A DNA stretch of 64,000 nucleotides from Actinobacteria bacterium OV320 (GTDB lineage: Bacteria; Actinomycetota; Actinomycetes; Streptomycetales; Streptomycetaceae): positions 1 through 64,000 of the forward strand of contig LJCX01000025.1 of the NCBI GenBank assembly GCA_001298545.1, read 5' to 3'. This document shows, in pieces, positions 31,668-40,052 of this stretch. How positions within the stretch are numbered: the stretch's first letter is position 1; each line of letters opens with the position of its first letter. The translations under genes were made by a program, and so were the position numbers. The notes beneath the pieces were generated by a model. The model saw only the letters and a program-made list of their open reading frames with translations, ran no database searches and was not told where the DNA came from.

Positions 31668-34235
31668 GTGCCTGGCACAAACCTGACTCGCGAAGAGGCG
31701 CAGCAGCGGGCGAAGCTGCTCACCGTTGACTCGTACGAGATCGATCTCGACCTCTCCGGTGCGCAGGAGGGAGGGACCTACCGGTCCGTCACGACGGTGC
31801 GCTTCGACGTCGCGGAGGGGGACGCGGAGTCCTTCATCGACCTGGTGGCGCCCACCGTCCACGAGGTCACGCTGAACGGGGACACCCTCGACGCGGCGGG
31901 GCTCTTCAAGGACTCGAGGATCGCGCTGCCGGGCCTGCTGCAGGGCCGTAACGTCCTGCGGGTCGTCGCGGACTGCGCGTACACCAACACCGGTGAGGGT
32001 CTGCACCGGTTCGTCGACCCGGTCGACGAGCAGGCCTATCTGTACACGCAGTTCGAGGTTCCGGACGCCCGCCGTGTCTTCGCGTCCTTCGAGCAGCCGG
32101 ACCTCAAGGCCGCCTTCCAGTTCACCGTGAAGGCGCCGACCGGCTGGACCGTCATCTCCAACTCCCCGACGCCCGAGCCCAAGGACGACGTCTGGGCCTT
32201 CGAGCCGACGCCGCGGATCTCCAGCTACATCACCGCGCTCATCGTGGGGCCGTACCACAGCGTCCACAGCGTGTACGAGAAGGACGGACAGTCGGTGCCC
32301 CTCGGCATCTACTGCCGGCCCTCCCTCGCCGAGCACCTCGACTCGGACGCGATCTTCGAGGTCACGCGGCAGGGCTTCGAGTGGTTCCAGGAGAAGTTCG
32401 ACTACGCGTACCCGTTCAAGAAGTACGACCAGCTGTTCGTGCCGGAGTTCAACGCGGGCGCGATGGAGAACGCGGGCGCGGTCACCATCCGGGACCAGTA
32501 CGTGTTCCGGTCCAAGGTGACCGACGCGGCGTACGAGCTGCGCGCGGAGACGATTCTGCACGAGCTGGCCCACATGTGGTTCGGCGACCTGGTCACCATG
32601 GAGTGGTGGAACGACCTGTGGCTGAACGAGTCGTTCGCCACGTACACCTCCATCGCCTGCCAGGCGTACCACCCGCAGTCGCGCTGGCCGCACTCGTGGA
32701 CCACGTTCGCCAACTCCATGAAGACCTGGGCGTACCGGCAGGACCAGCTGCCGTCCACCCACCCGATCATGGCCGAGATCCGCGACCTGGACGACGTCCT
32801 CGTCAACTTCGACGGCATCACCTACGCCAAGGGCGCCTCCGTCCTGAAGCAGCTCGTGGCGTACGTCGGCATGGACGAGTTCTTCGCGGGCGTGCAGGCC
32901 TACTTCAAGCGGCACGCGTACGGCAACACGCGCCTGTCCGACCTGCTGGGCGCGCTGGAGGAGACCTCCGGCCGTGACCTCGGCACCTGGTCGCAGAAGT
33001 GGCTCCAGACCGCCGGCATCAACATCCTCCGTCCCGAGATCGAGACGGACGCCGACGGTGTCATCACGTCCTTCGCGATCCGCCAGGAGGCCCCGGCGCT
33101 CCCGGCCGGCGCCAAGGGCGAGCCGACCCTGCGCCCGCACCGCATCGCCGTCGGTCTGTACGGACTCGACGACGACAGCGGCAAGCTGGTACGCGACGAG
33201 CGCGTGGAGCTGGACATCGACGGCGAGCTGACGGCCGTGCCGCAGCTGGTCGGCAAGCGCCGTCCGGACGTCGTCCTGCTCAACGACGACGACCTGTCGT
33301 ACGCCAAGGTCCGCCTCGACGAGCAGTCGCTCGCCTTCGTCACCGAGCACCTCGGCGACTTCGAGTCGTCCCTGCCGCGCGCCCTGTGCTGGGCGTCCGC
33401 CTGGGACATGACCCGGGACGGCGAGCTGCCCACCCGCGACTACCTGTCCCTGGTGCTCTCCGGCATCGGCAAGGAGTCCGACATCGGGGTGGTGCAGTCG
33501 CTGCACCGCCAGGTCAAGCTCGCCATCGACCTGTACGCCGCGCCGGCCACCCGCGAGGCCCTGCTGACCCGCTGGACGGACGCCACGCTGGCGCATCTGC
33601 GGTCCTCCGCGGCGGGCAGCGACCACCAGCTGGCGTGGGCGCGCGCGTTCGCGGCCACCGCCCGTACGCCGGAGCAGATCGACCTCCTGGAGTCGCTGCT
33701 CGACGGCGGCCAGACCATCGAGGGCCTGGCCGTCGACACCGAGCTGCGCTGGGCGTTCGTGCAGCGGCTGGTGGCCGTGGGGACCTTCGACGAGGCGGAC
33801 ATCGCCGCCGAGTACGAGCGGGACAAGACGGCCGCCGGCGAGCGGCACGCGGCGACCGCGCGGGCCGCCCGCCCGACCCCGGAGGCCAAGGCGGAGGCGT
33901 GGGCGTCGGTCGTGGACTCCGACGAGCTGCCGAACGCCGTGCAGGAGGCGGTCATCGGCGGCTTCGTCCAGACCGACCAGCGTGAGCTGCTCGCGCCGTA
34001 CACGGACCGGTACTTCGAGGTCGTCAAGGGCATCTGGGACTCCCGTTCGCACGAGATCGCCCAGCAGATCGCGATCGGCCTCTACCCGGCGGTCCAGGTC
34101 TCCCGGGAGACCCTGGCCAAGACGGACGCCTGGCTGGCCTCGGCCGAGCCGAACGCTGCCCTGCGCCGCCTCGTCTCCGAGGCACGCGCGGGTGTGGAGC
34201 GCGCGCTGAAGGCCCAGGCGGCCGACGCGCAGTAG
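31668..34235 (+). CDS. pepN: Aminopeptidase N, M1 family (second paralogue)
   Basis: Second M1 aminopeptidase in the window, 855 residues. GAMEN lies about residue 264 in AGAMENAGAVTIRDQYVF. The zinc site HELAHMWFGDLVTMEWW begins at His298, with the third ligand Glu about 321 in NESF. The helical ERAP1-like C-terminal domain is complete. GTG 31668 with GAGGAGA upstream is preferred over ATG 31632, which has no ribosome-binding site. By eye it is clearly homologous to the 17723 gene along its whole length, but loops differ. This copy keeps the more common GAMENAG form. It is followed by a perfect terminator. Confidence 0.94.
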   Translation: MPGTNLTREEAQQRAKLLTVDSYEIDLDLSGAQEGGTYRSVTTVRFDVAEGDAESFIDLVAPTVHEVTLNGDTLDAAGLFKDSRIALPGLLQGRNVLRVVADCAYTNTGEGLHRFVDPVDEQAYLYTQFEVPDARRVFASFEQPDLKAAFQFTVKAPTGWTVISNSPTPEPKDDVWAFEPTPRISSYITALIVGPYHSVHSVYEKDGQSVPLGIYCRPSLAEHLDSDAIFEVTRQGFEWFQEKFDYAYPFKKYDQLFVPEFNAGAMENAGAVTIRDQYVFRSKVTDAAYELRAETILHELAHMWFGDLVTMEWWNDLWLNESFATYTSIACQAYHPQSRWPHSWTTFANSMKTWAYRQDQLPSTHPIMAEIRDLDDVLVNFDGITYAKGASVLKQLVAYVGMDEFFAGVQAYFKRHAYGNTRLSDLLGALEETSGRDLGTWSQKWLQTAGINILRPEIETDADGVITSFAIRQEAPALPAGAKGEPTLRPHRIAVGLYGLDDDSGKLVRDERVELDIDGELTAVPQLVGKRRPDVVLLNDDDLSYAKVRLDEQSLAFVTEHLGDFESSLPRALCWASAWDMTRDGELPTRDYLSLVLSGIGKESDIGVVQSLHRQVKLAIDLYAAPATREALLTRWTDATLAHLRSSAAGSDHQLAWARAFAATARTPEQIDLLESLLDGGQTIEGLAVDTELRWAFVQRLVAVGTFDEADIAAEYERDKTAAGERHAATARAARPTPEAKAEAWASVVDSDELPNAVQEAVIGGFVQTDQRELLAPYTDRYFEVVKGIWDSRSHEIAQQIAIGLYPAVQVSRETLAKTDAWLASAEPNAALRRLVSEARAGVERALKAQAADAQ

Positions 34236-34257
34236 TCCTTCCCGGCAGTTCCTACGC

Positions 34258-34296
34258 GGCCAAGGGCGCCCGATGTCTCATCGGGCGCCCTTGGCC
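34258..34296. terminator. Strong terminator after the second pepN
   Basis: Perfect 18-base arms (34258-34275 and 34279-34296) with a TCT loop, between convergent genes. Confidence 0.9.
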
Positions 34297-34316
34297 ATGT
34301 CCGGGCCGCGGCGCTC

Positions 34317-35318
34317 TCACCGCCGCAGTGCCGGAGCGCCGGACCTGTCACGTCCGGGCCGGTCCCGGTCCCGGTCCCGGTCGCGGTCCCGGTCTCGGTC
34401 CCGGTCCCGGTCCCGGTCCGCGCGAACCTCCCGCTCAGCGGGCCCGAACCGGCGTACGGCCGTCCCGCCACCGGCCCTCAGCTGGCCCGCCACCGTCGCG
34501 CCGAACGCCAGTGCCATGCCCGTCAGCTGGAGCGGCGTCAGCGCCTGGCCGAGGGCGGCCCAGCCGACGACGGCCGCGGTCAGCGGGGAGAGCGGGCCCA
34601 GGAAGGTGACCTGGGTGGCGGTGAGCCGGCCGATGCCACGGAACCAGAGCCAGTACGAGACGGCCGTGTTCGCCAGGGCCAGGTAGAGGTAGCCGCCGAC
34701 CGCGCGGCCGTCCAGGGCGGGCGGGGCGCCCTCGACGACGAAGGCGAGCGGGGCGATCAGCAGGCCGCCCGCGGTGAGCTGCCACCCGGCGAGGGCGAGC
34801 GGGCCGACGCCGTCCGGGCGGCCCCACCGCTTGGTGAGGACCGTGCCGGCCGACATCGAGGCGGTGGAGGCGAGCGCCGCGAGGACGCCGAGCGGGTCCA
34901 GCGCCCCGGCCGCCTTCAGCACCACCAGGCTGACGCCGAACGCGGCCACGACCCCGGCCAGCACGGTCCGGGCGGTCGGCCGCTGCCCCAGCAGCAGCGC
35001 CGAGAGGCCGACGACGAACAGTGGCCCCACCGAGCCGACGACCGCCGCCATGCCGCCGGGCAGCCGGTAGGCGGAGAGGAAGAGGAGCGGGAAGAAGGCG
35101 CCGATGTTCAGCGCGCCGAGTACCGCGGCCTTAGCCCACCAGACACCGCGCGGCAGGACCCGGCCGAGGGCGAGCAGCAGCAGCCCGGCGGGCAGGGCCC
35201 GCATCAGGCCGGTGAACAGCGGGCGGTCGGCGGGGAGCAGCTCGGTGGTGACGGCGTAGGTGGTGCCCCAGGAGACCGGGGCGAGAGCGGTGAGCAGGAC
35301 GGTCGAGGACCTCTTCAT
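34317..35318 (-). CDS. EamA/DMT-family transporter with Arg-Asp repeat tail
   Basis: Membrane transporter of 333 residues with ten hydrophobic helices in two EamA repeats (about 5-135 and 145-280). It starts with TALAPVSWGTTYAVTTELLP, typical of drug/metabolite exporters of the YedA/RhtA type. After the last helix comes a hydrophilic tail with about ten Arg-Asp dipeptides encoded by a 6-bp microsatellite. The ATG 35318 lies six bases after a TAAGCT -10 box, so the mRNA is probably leaderless. The divergent MarR regulator and the 15-bp repeat array over the promoter indicate repression by that regulator, with the exported ligand as likely inducer. Confidence 0.88.
   Translation of the reverse strand: MKRSSTVLLTALAPVSWGTTYAVTTELLPADRPLFTGLMRALPAGLLLLALGRVLPRGVWWAKAAVLGALNIGAFFPLLFLSAYRLPGGMAAVVGSVGPLFVVGLSALLLGQRPTARTVLAGVVAAFGVSLVVLKAAGALDPLGVLAALASTASMSAGTVLTKRWGRPDGVGPLALAGWQLTAGGLLIAPLAFVVEGAPPALDGRAVGGYLYLALANTAVSYWLWFRGIGRLTATQVTFLGPLSPLTAAVVGWAALGQALTPLQLTGMALAFGATVAGQLRAGGGTAVRRFGPAEREVRADRDRDRDRDRDRDRDRDRDRPGRDRSGAPALRR
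34361..34420. repeat. Hexanucleotide microsatellite (GGTCCC), ten units, coding
   Basis: Ten GGTCCC-like units (variants GGTCGC, GGTCTC and GGTCCG) on the plus strand; on the minus strand they encode Arg-Asp dipeptides at the C-terminus of the EamA transporter. Confidence 0.92.
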
Positions 35319-35324
35319 GTAATT

Positions 35325-35352
35325 AGCTTAGCGCTAAGCGACTTAGCGTCAA
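35325..35352 (-). promoter_or_regulatory. Promoter of the EamA gene with embedded operator
   Basis: On the minus strand TTGACG (35352-35347), 16-base spacer, TAAGCT (35330-35325), then six bases to the ATG. The perfect palindrome GCTTAGCGCTAAGC (35326-35339) covers the -10 box and part of the spacer, an effective position for a MarR repressor. Confidence 0.7.
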
Positions 35353-35416
35353 GCTGCTTAGCGGAGATCGGCTTAGCTGCAAGCGGCTTAACAGGGAGCG
35401 GCTTAACGGAGAGCCA
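35327..35416. repeat. Six 15-bp iterons between EamA and MarR genes
   Basis: CTTA begins units at 35327, 35342, 35357, 35372, 35387 and 35402, exactly 15 bases apart. The first four start CTTAGC, the last two CTTAAC; most end in AAGCGG-like sequence. The first unit forms a perfect palindrome. A weak seventh unit starts at 35417. Confidence 0.9.
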
Positions 35417-35456
35417 CTTTCTCGTGGGTGACCGTAATCGGGGGGATACTCGTCCC

Positions 35457-35978
35457 ATGAGCAGCCCGCAGCCCCCGCGCAAGGATCCCGTCGACGCGAT
35501 CATCGAACAGTGGGCGGCGGTCCGGCCCGACCTCGACACCGGCGCCATGGAGGTCTTCGGCCGGATCTCCCGGCTCGCACGCGCGATGGGCGACCGACTG
35601 GAGAAGGCGTACGCGGCTCTCGGCATCGGACGGGGCGAGTTCGACGTACTCGCCACCCTCCGCCGCTCCGGCGAGCCGTACACCCTCTCGCCCCGCCAGC
35701 TGTCGGCGACGCTCATGCTCACCACCGGCGGCATGACCGGCCGCCTTGACAAACTGGAACGGGCCGCCCTGCTGCGCCGCTCCCCCGACCCGCACGACCG
35801 CCGGGGCCTCCAGGTGACGCTGACCGAGAAGGGGCTCGATCTGGTCGACCAGGCCGTCGGCGCGGGCCTCGCCGCCCAGACCGAAGCCCTGACCGCCGCC
35901 CTGGACACCGAGCGGGTCGGCCAACTGGCAGACCTGCTGCGGGAGTTGCTGTCGACGACGGAGACATCGAGAAGCTGA
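35457..35978 (+). CDS. MarR-family transcriptional regulator
   Basis: Regulator of 173 residues with the MarR winged helix: IGRGEFDVLATLRRSGEP, the recognition helix in TGGMTGRLDKLERAALLRR, and the wing with SPDPHDRRGLQVTLTEKG. Flanking helices form the dimer interface. ATG 35457 is preceded by GGGGGGATACTCGTCCC. It is divergent from the EamA transporter over a 138-base region that contains six 15-bp repeats. It is convergent with the repeat-rich hypothetical gene at 36255. The ligand is unknown, but regulators in this setting usually bind phenolic or antibiotic-like compounds. Confidence 0.9.
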   Translation: MSSPQPPRKDPVDAIIEQWAAVRPDLDTGAMEVFGRISRLARAMGDRLEKAYAALGIGRGEFDVLATLRRSGEPYTLSPRQLSATLMLTTGGMTGRLDKLERAALLRRSPDPHDRRGLQVTLTEKGLDLVDQAVGAGLAAQTEALTAALDTERVGQLADLLRELLSTTETSRS

Positions 35979-36254
35979 GCCGGGCACTGCGGGCGAGCAC
36001 TGCGGGCGAGCACGGGCGGGCACTGCGGGCGAGCACGGGCGGGCACTGCGGGCGAGCACGGGCGGGCACTGCGGGCGAGCACTGCGACCGGGCACTCGAC
36101 GAGCCGACCCGCGAGGCGGCCGGGAGCAGGCACGGGAGCAGGCCGGGGAGTCGGCCGGAGCAGGCCGGGGAGTCCGTCGGAGCCGGCGCCGAGAGCCGGC
36201 CGGGGAGTCCACCGAGAGCCGACCGGGACCGGGCGGGGGGCGGCCAGGGGCCGG
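35979..36254. repeat. Minisatellite-rich intergenic region
   Basis: Between two convergent stops. From about 35983 to 36087 the unit GGGCACTGCGGGCGAGCAC repeats about five times, partly separated by GGGC. From 36115 to 36235 a second set built on GCCGGGGAGTC and GAGCAGGCCGGGGAGTC follows. I see no gene or simple terminator. Confidence 0.8.
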
Positions 36255-38288
36255 TCAGTCGTCGAAGGGCCAGGTGTAGCCGAGCTCTTCGGCGCGTTTG
36301 CGGGTGCCGCCGCTCACCCGGCTGTAGCTCTTCGGATCCTCCTCGGCCAGCCGGCGCAGAGCGGCGGCGGCCTGCGCCTCGGGTGGCGTGCCGTCGTCCG
36401 GGACGGTCCAGCGGAACACGAGCGGATCCTCTTCCGGGCACCCCGCGCCAAGTCCCGGCTGATACCAGAAATGCACCTGGGCGATGTCCGGCTCCTCGTG
36501 GCCGGTGCTGATCCAGCCCCGGCGCGCATCCCAGCGGCTCAGCAGCTCCGGCCGTTCGACCAGCCCCGCCCTGATCAGCCGGGCCACGGTGCGGGCCGGC
36601 CAGGCCCAGGCCCGGTCCGCCTCGGCGCGGGCGATCTCCGCGTCGTAGGCGGTGGCGTCGAACCGGAGGACCGGGAGTTCGGGCGCGGGACCGCGGCTGC
36701 CCGGCGGGGGCGGCCGCCGCCAGTCCTCCCACACGACTTGGTCGCCGTCGCGGCGGATGGTGACGTGGAGCGCGCCGCAACACCCCTCGCCGCACCAGGC
36801 CTCCGCCAGCCGCACCCGGCGGGGCTCCGGGCCGGCCCGCAGCAGACCTTCGTCGAGGAGCTCCTCCGGACTGTGCGCGGGCCCGTGCGCGAAGACCGCC
36901 GGGACGAGGGGCCGCCCGTCGACGAGAACGCGGGTCTCGACGGGCGCCCGGTCCACGGGGTCTCCGGCCACGATCTCGACGCGCAGCCCCCTGTCGGGCA
37001 CGGCGGGACGCGTGAACGGCCGCCGTCCGGTACGCCGGATCCAGCCGACCCGGAGCCGCCGAGCCACCTCGGCCGGGTCCTCCGGGCCGAGATCGGCCGG
37101 GCGCTCCGGACCGAGGCCGGCCGGGTCCTCCGGGCCGAGGCCAGCCGGGTCCTGCGGGCCGAGGCCGGCCGGGCGCTTCGGGCCGACGCCGGCCGGGCGC
37201 TTCGGGCCGACGCCGGCCGGGCGCTCCGGACCGAGGCCGGCCGGGTCCTCCGGGCCGAGGCCGGTCGTGGCAGTGGCCGTCCAGGAGGGTTCCGTCAGCT
37301 GTCGGCCGAGGGATGCGAGGAGCGTCTCGCGGCAGCCGGAGGGCCAGTCCAGCAGCGCTCCGGGGCCGCTGCTCAGATCGAGGGCGAGCGAGAGCAGCGT
37401 GGCGTGCTGTTCGACGGTCGGCGGCAGGAGGCCGGCCCGGGTGACAACGGTTTCGTACACGGCGGGTGCCTCGCGATAGGTGAGAAGTTCGGTCGTGTCG
37501 TCGCTCGCGCACCCCATCCGGACGAGCAGCCGGGCCGCCCGGGCGAGCAGGGCCGGGTCGGCGGGATGCTCGGCGAGCAGGTCGGGCAACCGGGCGGCTT
37601 CCGCGATACGACGGGCGGTCGTGGCGCCGAGGAAACGGGGTTCGGCCCGGAAGGCCACCAGCTCCGGGCGGACGGCCCGGTCGTCCCCCGCCCCCAACGC
37701 ACGGACGAGCGGCCGCAGTTCGCCGCGGCTGACGGAGGTCAAGAGCCACAGGACGGCGGCGGACCGGCGGTCGAGGGCGTCGAGGGCTTGGACGGCCGGC
37801 CCGGTGAGCGACCGGAGCAGGCCGAGGGTGGAGAGGTAAGGGACGTCCTCGGGCTCGCCGAGGCGGGTGAGAAGGGCGAGGCCCGCGGTGACGGCGGGCA
37901 CGGTGCTGCCGGTCCGGGTCAGTTGCCTGGCCAGTGCGCGTGCGGTGGCGTGCTCGTCGGCCGGCAGCGGCAGGGCGGCGACGGCCGACCGGATCAGATT
38001 CCGGTGGCGGCCCCGGACGCCGAGTTCGGCGAAGCGATGGTGCAGGGTGGCCGGATCCTCCGGCAGCGGGTTCAGTGCCTCCCGGACGACACCCGCCATC
38101 TCCCTGCGGGACAGCCCCGTCTCAGGGGGCTCCGAAGGGAGGTCGGCGGGAGAGTCGGTGCCGAGCTCGGCGGGGAGGTCGGCGGGGAGGTCGAAACCAC
38201 GGCCGGGCGGGAGCCCGTCCGGCGACTCCTGCCTCAGGCGCCGTACCTGGTCGTACAGGGCGGGCGGCGGCACAGCCGGGGCGCTCAC
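36255..38288 (-). CDS. Hypothetical protein with eight 8-residue repeats
   Basis: Protein of 677 residues that I cannot assign. Residues 1-340 are helical and Ala/Leu/Arg-rich. The centre carries about eight copies of an octapeptide of the form Gly-Leu-Gly-Pro-Glu-x-Pro-Ala encoded by 24-bp repeats. The C-terminal third is a compact domain with EAWCGEGCCGALHVTIRRDG, VVWEDWRRP, VLRFDATAYDAEIARAE and WSIS-like Trp-rich segments, ending WPFDD. The paired cysteines suggest a structural metal or disulfide. Similar C-terminal domains occur in streptomycete hypothetical proteins. ATG 38288 has little upstream signal. Composition is normal for the region. No operon partner is visible; the flavin monooxygenase upstream on the same strand is 114 bases away. 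Confidence 0.75.
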   Translation of the reverse strand: MSAPAVPPPALYDQVRRLRQESPDGLPPGRGFDLPADLPAELGTDSPADLPSEPPETGLSRREMAGVVREALNPLPEDPATLHHRFAELGVRGRHRNLIRSAVAALPLPADEHATARALARQLTRTGSTVPAVTAGLALLTRLGEPEDVPYLSTLGLLRSLTGPAVQALDALDRRSAAVLWLLTSVSRGELRPLVRALGAGDDRAVRPELVAFRAEPRFLGATTARRIAEAARLPDLLAEHPADPALLARAARLLVRMGCASDDTTELLTYREAPAVYETVVTRAGLLPPTVEQHATLLSLALDLSSGPGALLDWPSGCRETLLASLGRQLTEPSWTATATTGLGPEDPAGLGPERPAGVGPKRPAGVGPKRPAGLGPQDPAGLGPEDPAGLGPERPADLGPEDPAEVARRLRVGWIRRTGRRPFTRPAVPDRGLRVEIVAGDPVDRAPVETRVLVDGRPLVPAVFAHGPAHSPEELLDEGLLRAGPEPRRVRLAEAWCGEGCCGALHVTIRRDGDQVVWEDWRRPPPPGSRGPAPELPVLRFDATAYDAEIARAEADRAWAWPARTVARLIRAGLVERPELLSRWDARRGWISTGHEEPDIAQVHFWYQPGLGAGCPEEDPLVFRWTVPDDGTPPEAQAAAALRRLAEEDPKSYSRVSGGTRKRAEELGYTWPFDD
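37073..37264. repeat. 24-bp coding tandem repeat, eight units
   Basis: Units such as GCCGGCCGGGTCCTCCGGGC with four further bases repeat eight times without a frame break and encode the Gly-Leu/Val-Gly-Pro-x-x-Pro-Ala octapeptides of the 36255 gene. Confidence 0.88.
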
Positions 38289-38402
38289 CGAGCGGTGGGG
38301 AACTCGATTCGGTAGGTCATGCGCAGGAGCCTGTCAGCCCGGCACACGGCCTGTCGACGGAATTACCGGCACCACTGCGCACAGATGCGTTCCGGCGTAC
38401 TT

Positions 38403-39935
38403 TCAGCCGACGTGCGTCGCGAGGGCGGCCTCCACGGCACCCGGCTCGGCGGTGTCGGACGCCCAGGCCGCATAGCCGTCGGGACGTACGAGCAGTGCCG
38501 TACGGCGGTCGCTCGCCCAGTGCGCCACGGCGAGCCGGTCCTTGCGGCGGGCGTCGGCACCGCGGTCGCCGTAGGCCTCCGGGGTGATCAGGACGAAGTG
38601 GCCGCCCCGCAGCTCCTCGTAGAGGCGGCCTCCGTCGGCGAGGGCGACGTCCGGGACGCGGGTGCCGGTGAGCCGGTGGGCGCCGCGGGGAGCGGGGTAG
38701 CGGTAGCCGATGCCCGTGAGCTGACCGACGGCCCTGCGGCGGACGGGAGCCGCGGCGCCGAGGAAGCCGGTCAGCGCGGCACGCAGGGCCAGCGTCCAGG
38801 GGCGCTTGGCCATGGCGAGGCGCACGATGCCGCCGCTGCTGCGCAGGACGGACCTGCCGACGGGGTGCCGTTCGGCCTCATAGGTGTCGAGGAGTTCGGC
38901 GGGCGCGTGCCCGTTGACCACCTGGGCGAGCTTCCAGCTCAGGTTGGCCGCGTCCTGGAGCCCGGTGTTCATGCCCTGACCGCCGGCCGGGGTGTGCACG
39001 TGCGCGGCGTCGCCGGCCAGGAACACACGGCCGACGCGGTAGGCGGGCGCCTGACGTTCGTCGCTGTGGAAGCGGGACATCCAGCGGGCGTCGTACATCC
39101 CGAAGTCACGGCCGAGGGCGAGCCGGGTGACCTCCTTGACCTCGTCGAGGTCGAGCGGCTCGCTGTCGGGGACGTCACGGGCGCGGTTCCAGCCGATCAG
39201 CCGGTAGTAGCCGTCGCCGAACGGCGCGAGAAAGGCGAAGGCGTCGCCGACGGCGTTGACGGTGAGCAGCGTCTCGGGCTCCTCCGCGAGCCTGACGTCC
39301 GCGAGAACGACGGAGCGGATGACGGAGCGGCCCGGGAAGGGCAGTCCGATCGCGTCCCGCACGACGCTGCGCATGCCGTCGGTACCCACGACGTACGCGG
39401 CGCGCAGCTCTTCGCCCTGCACCTCACCGGCCGTGGCGGCGGCGGTACCGGGGGCGGCGGCGGTGCGGACCCGCACGGTCACGCCGTCCGCGTCCTGGCT
39501 CAGGCCGGTCACCTCGGTCTCGTAGCGGAACTCCACGCCCGCCTCGACGGCGCGCCGCCGCAGCGCCTTCTCCACCTCGTACTGCGGGAGGACGAGGAGG
39601 TGGTTGAAGCGGGAGGGGAGCGTGTCGAGGGCGACGGTGAGGCCGCCGAAGAGGCGGAGCCGGTCGAGGGGCCGGCCGGCCTGCTCGAGTTCGTCGGCGA
39701 GACCGCGGGCGTCGAGCTGTTCGAGAGTGCGGGCGTGCAGCACGAAGGCGCGGGAGAGGTTGCTGAGGTGGTGAGGGCGCTTCTCGACGAGGGTGACCGG
39801 GACACCGGCGGTGGCGAGGTCACCGGCCAGGAGCAGCCCGGTGGGACCGGACCCGACGACGATCACGGGACGGGGAGTGGTGCCTGTGGTTCCAGTGCTT
39901 CCAGTGGTTCCGGTGGTTCCGGTGGTTCCGGTCAT
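38403..39935 (-). CDS. FAD-dependent aromatic monooxygenase
   Basis: Flavoprotein hydroxylase of 510 residues of the PheA/TfdB/UbiH superfamily. A Thr-Gly repeat head (residues 2-20) leads to the dinucleotide-binding VIVVGSGPTGLLLAG. The FAD-ribityl region is GRVFLAGDAAHVHTPAGGQG, and the DG-type motif lies in YVVGTDGMRSVVR. The C-terminal thioredoxin-like domain is shortened but present (HFVLITPEAYG). Substrates are usually phenols or polyketides such as tetracycline-like compounds. ATG 39935 has AGGAGG upstream. The TetR gene is divergent and the region between has five repeated operators, so inducible detoxification of an aromatic compound or antibiotic is likely. Confidence 0.9.
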   Translation of the reverse strand: MTGTTGTTGTTGSTGTTGTTPRPVIVVGSGPTGLLLAGDLATAGVPVTLVEKRPHHLSNLSRAFVLHARTLEQLDARGLADELEQAGRPLDRLRLFGGLTVALDTLPSRFNHLLVLPQYEVEKALRRRAVEAGVEFRYETEVTGLSQDADGVTVRVRTAAAPGTAAATAGEVQGEELRAAYVVGTDGMRSVVRDAIGLPFPGRSVIRSVVLADVRLAEEPETLLTVNAVGDAFAFLAPFGDGYYRLIGWNRARDVPDSEPLDLDEVKEVTRLALGRDFGMYDARWMSRFHSDERQAPAYRVGRVFLAGDAAHVHTPAGGQGMNTGLQDAANLSWKLAQVVNGHAPAELLDTYEAERHPVGRSVLRSSGGIVRLAMAKRPWTLALRAALTGFLGAAAPVRRRAVGQLTGIGYRYPAPRGAHRLTGTRVPDVALADGGRLYEELRGGHFVLITPEAYGDRGADARRKDRLAVAHWASDRRTALLVRPDGYAAWASDTAEPGAVEAALATHVG

Positions 39936-39953
39936 CGTGGCCTCCTGGGGGTG

Positions 39954-40051
39954 CCAACGCTTGTTGGTCAACGCTTGTTGGCAAACATAGAACCGCGGCG
40001 AAGCCAATGTCAACGCTTGTTGGCCTACATATGTTGGCCTACGCTTGTTGG
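39954..40051. promoter_or_regulatory. Five related TetR operator copies
   Basis: CCAACGCTTGTTGG (39954-39967) is an inverted repeat (CCAAC/GTTGG). It recurs as TCAACGCTTGTTGG at 39968-39981 and 40010-40023, as CCTACATATGTTGGCC at 40024-40039 and as CTACGCTTGTTGG at 40039-40051. The copies cluster as two next to the monooxygenase start and three next to the TetR start. Confidence 0.85.
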
Positions 40052-40052
40052 C

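Noticed and set aside
35315..36133. Minus-strand frame with 5-residue Lys-x-Leu-x-Ala repeats ending on the EamA start
   Set aside because: The peptide periodicity is the automatic result of the 15-bp iterons; most of the frame is antisense to the MarR gene.
39954..40051. CRISPR-like spacing of repeats
   Set aside because: Units are 13-16 bases, palindromic, partly abutting and with no spacers or cas genes; they are operators.
38319..40052. Long in-frame extension of the TetR gene to the left
   Set aside because: It is antisense to the flavin monooxygenase and would translate the operator array; the helix-turn-helix begins just after ATG 40053.
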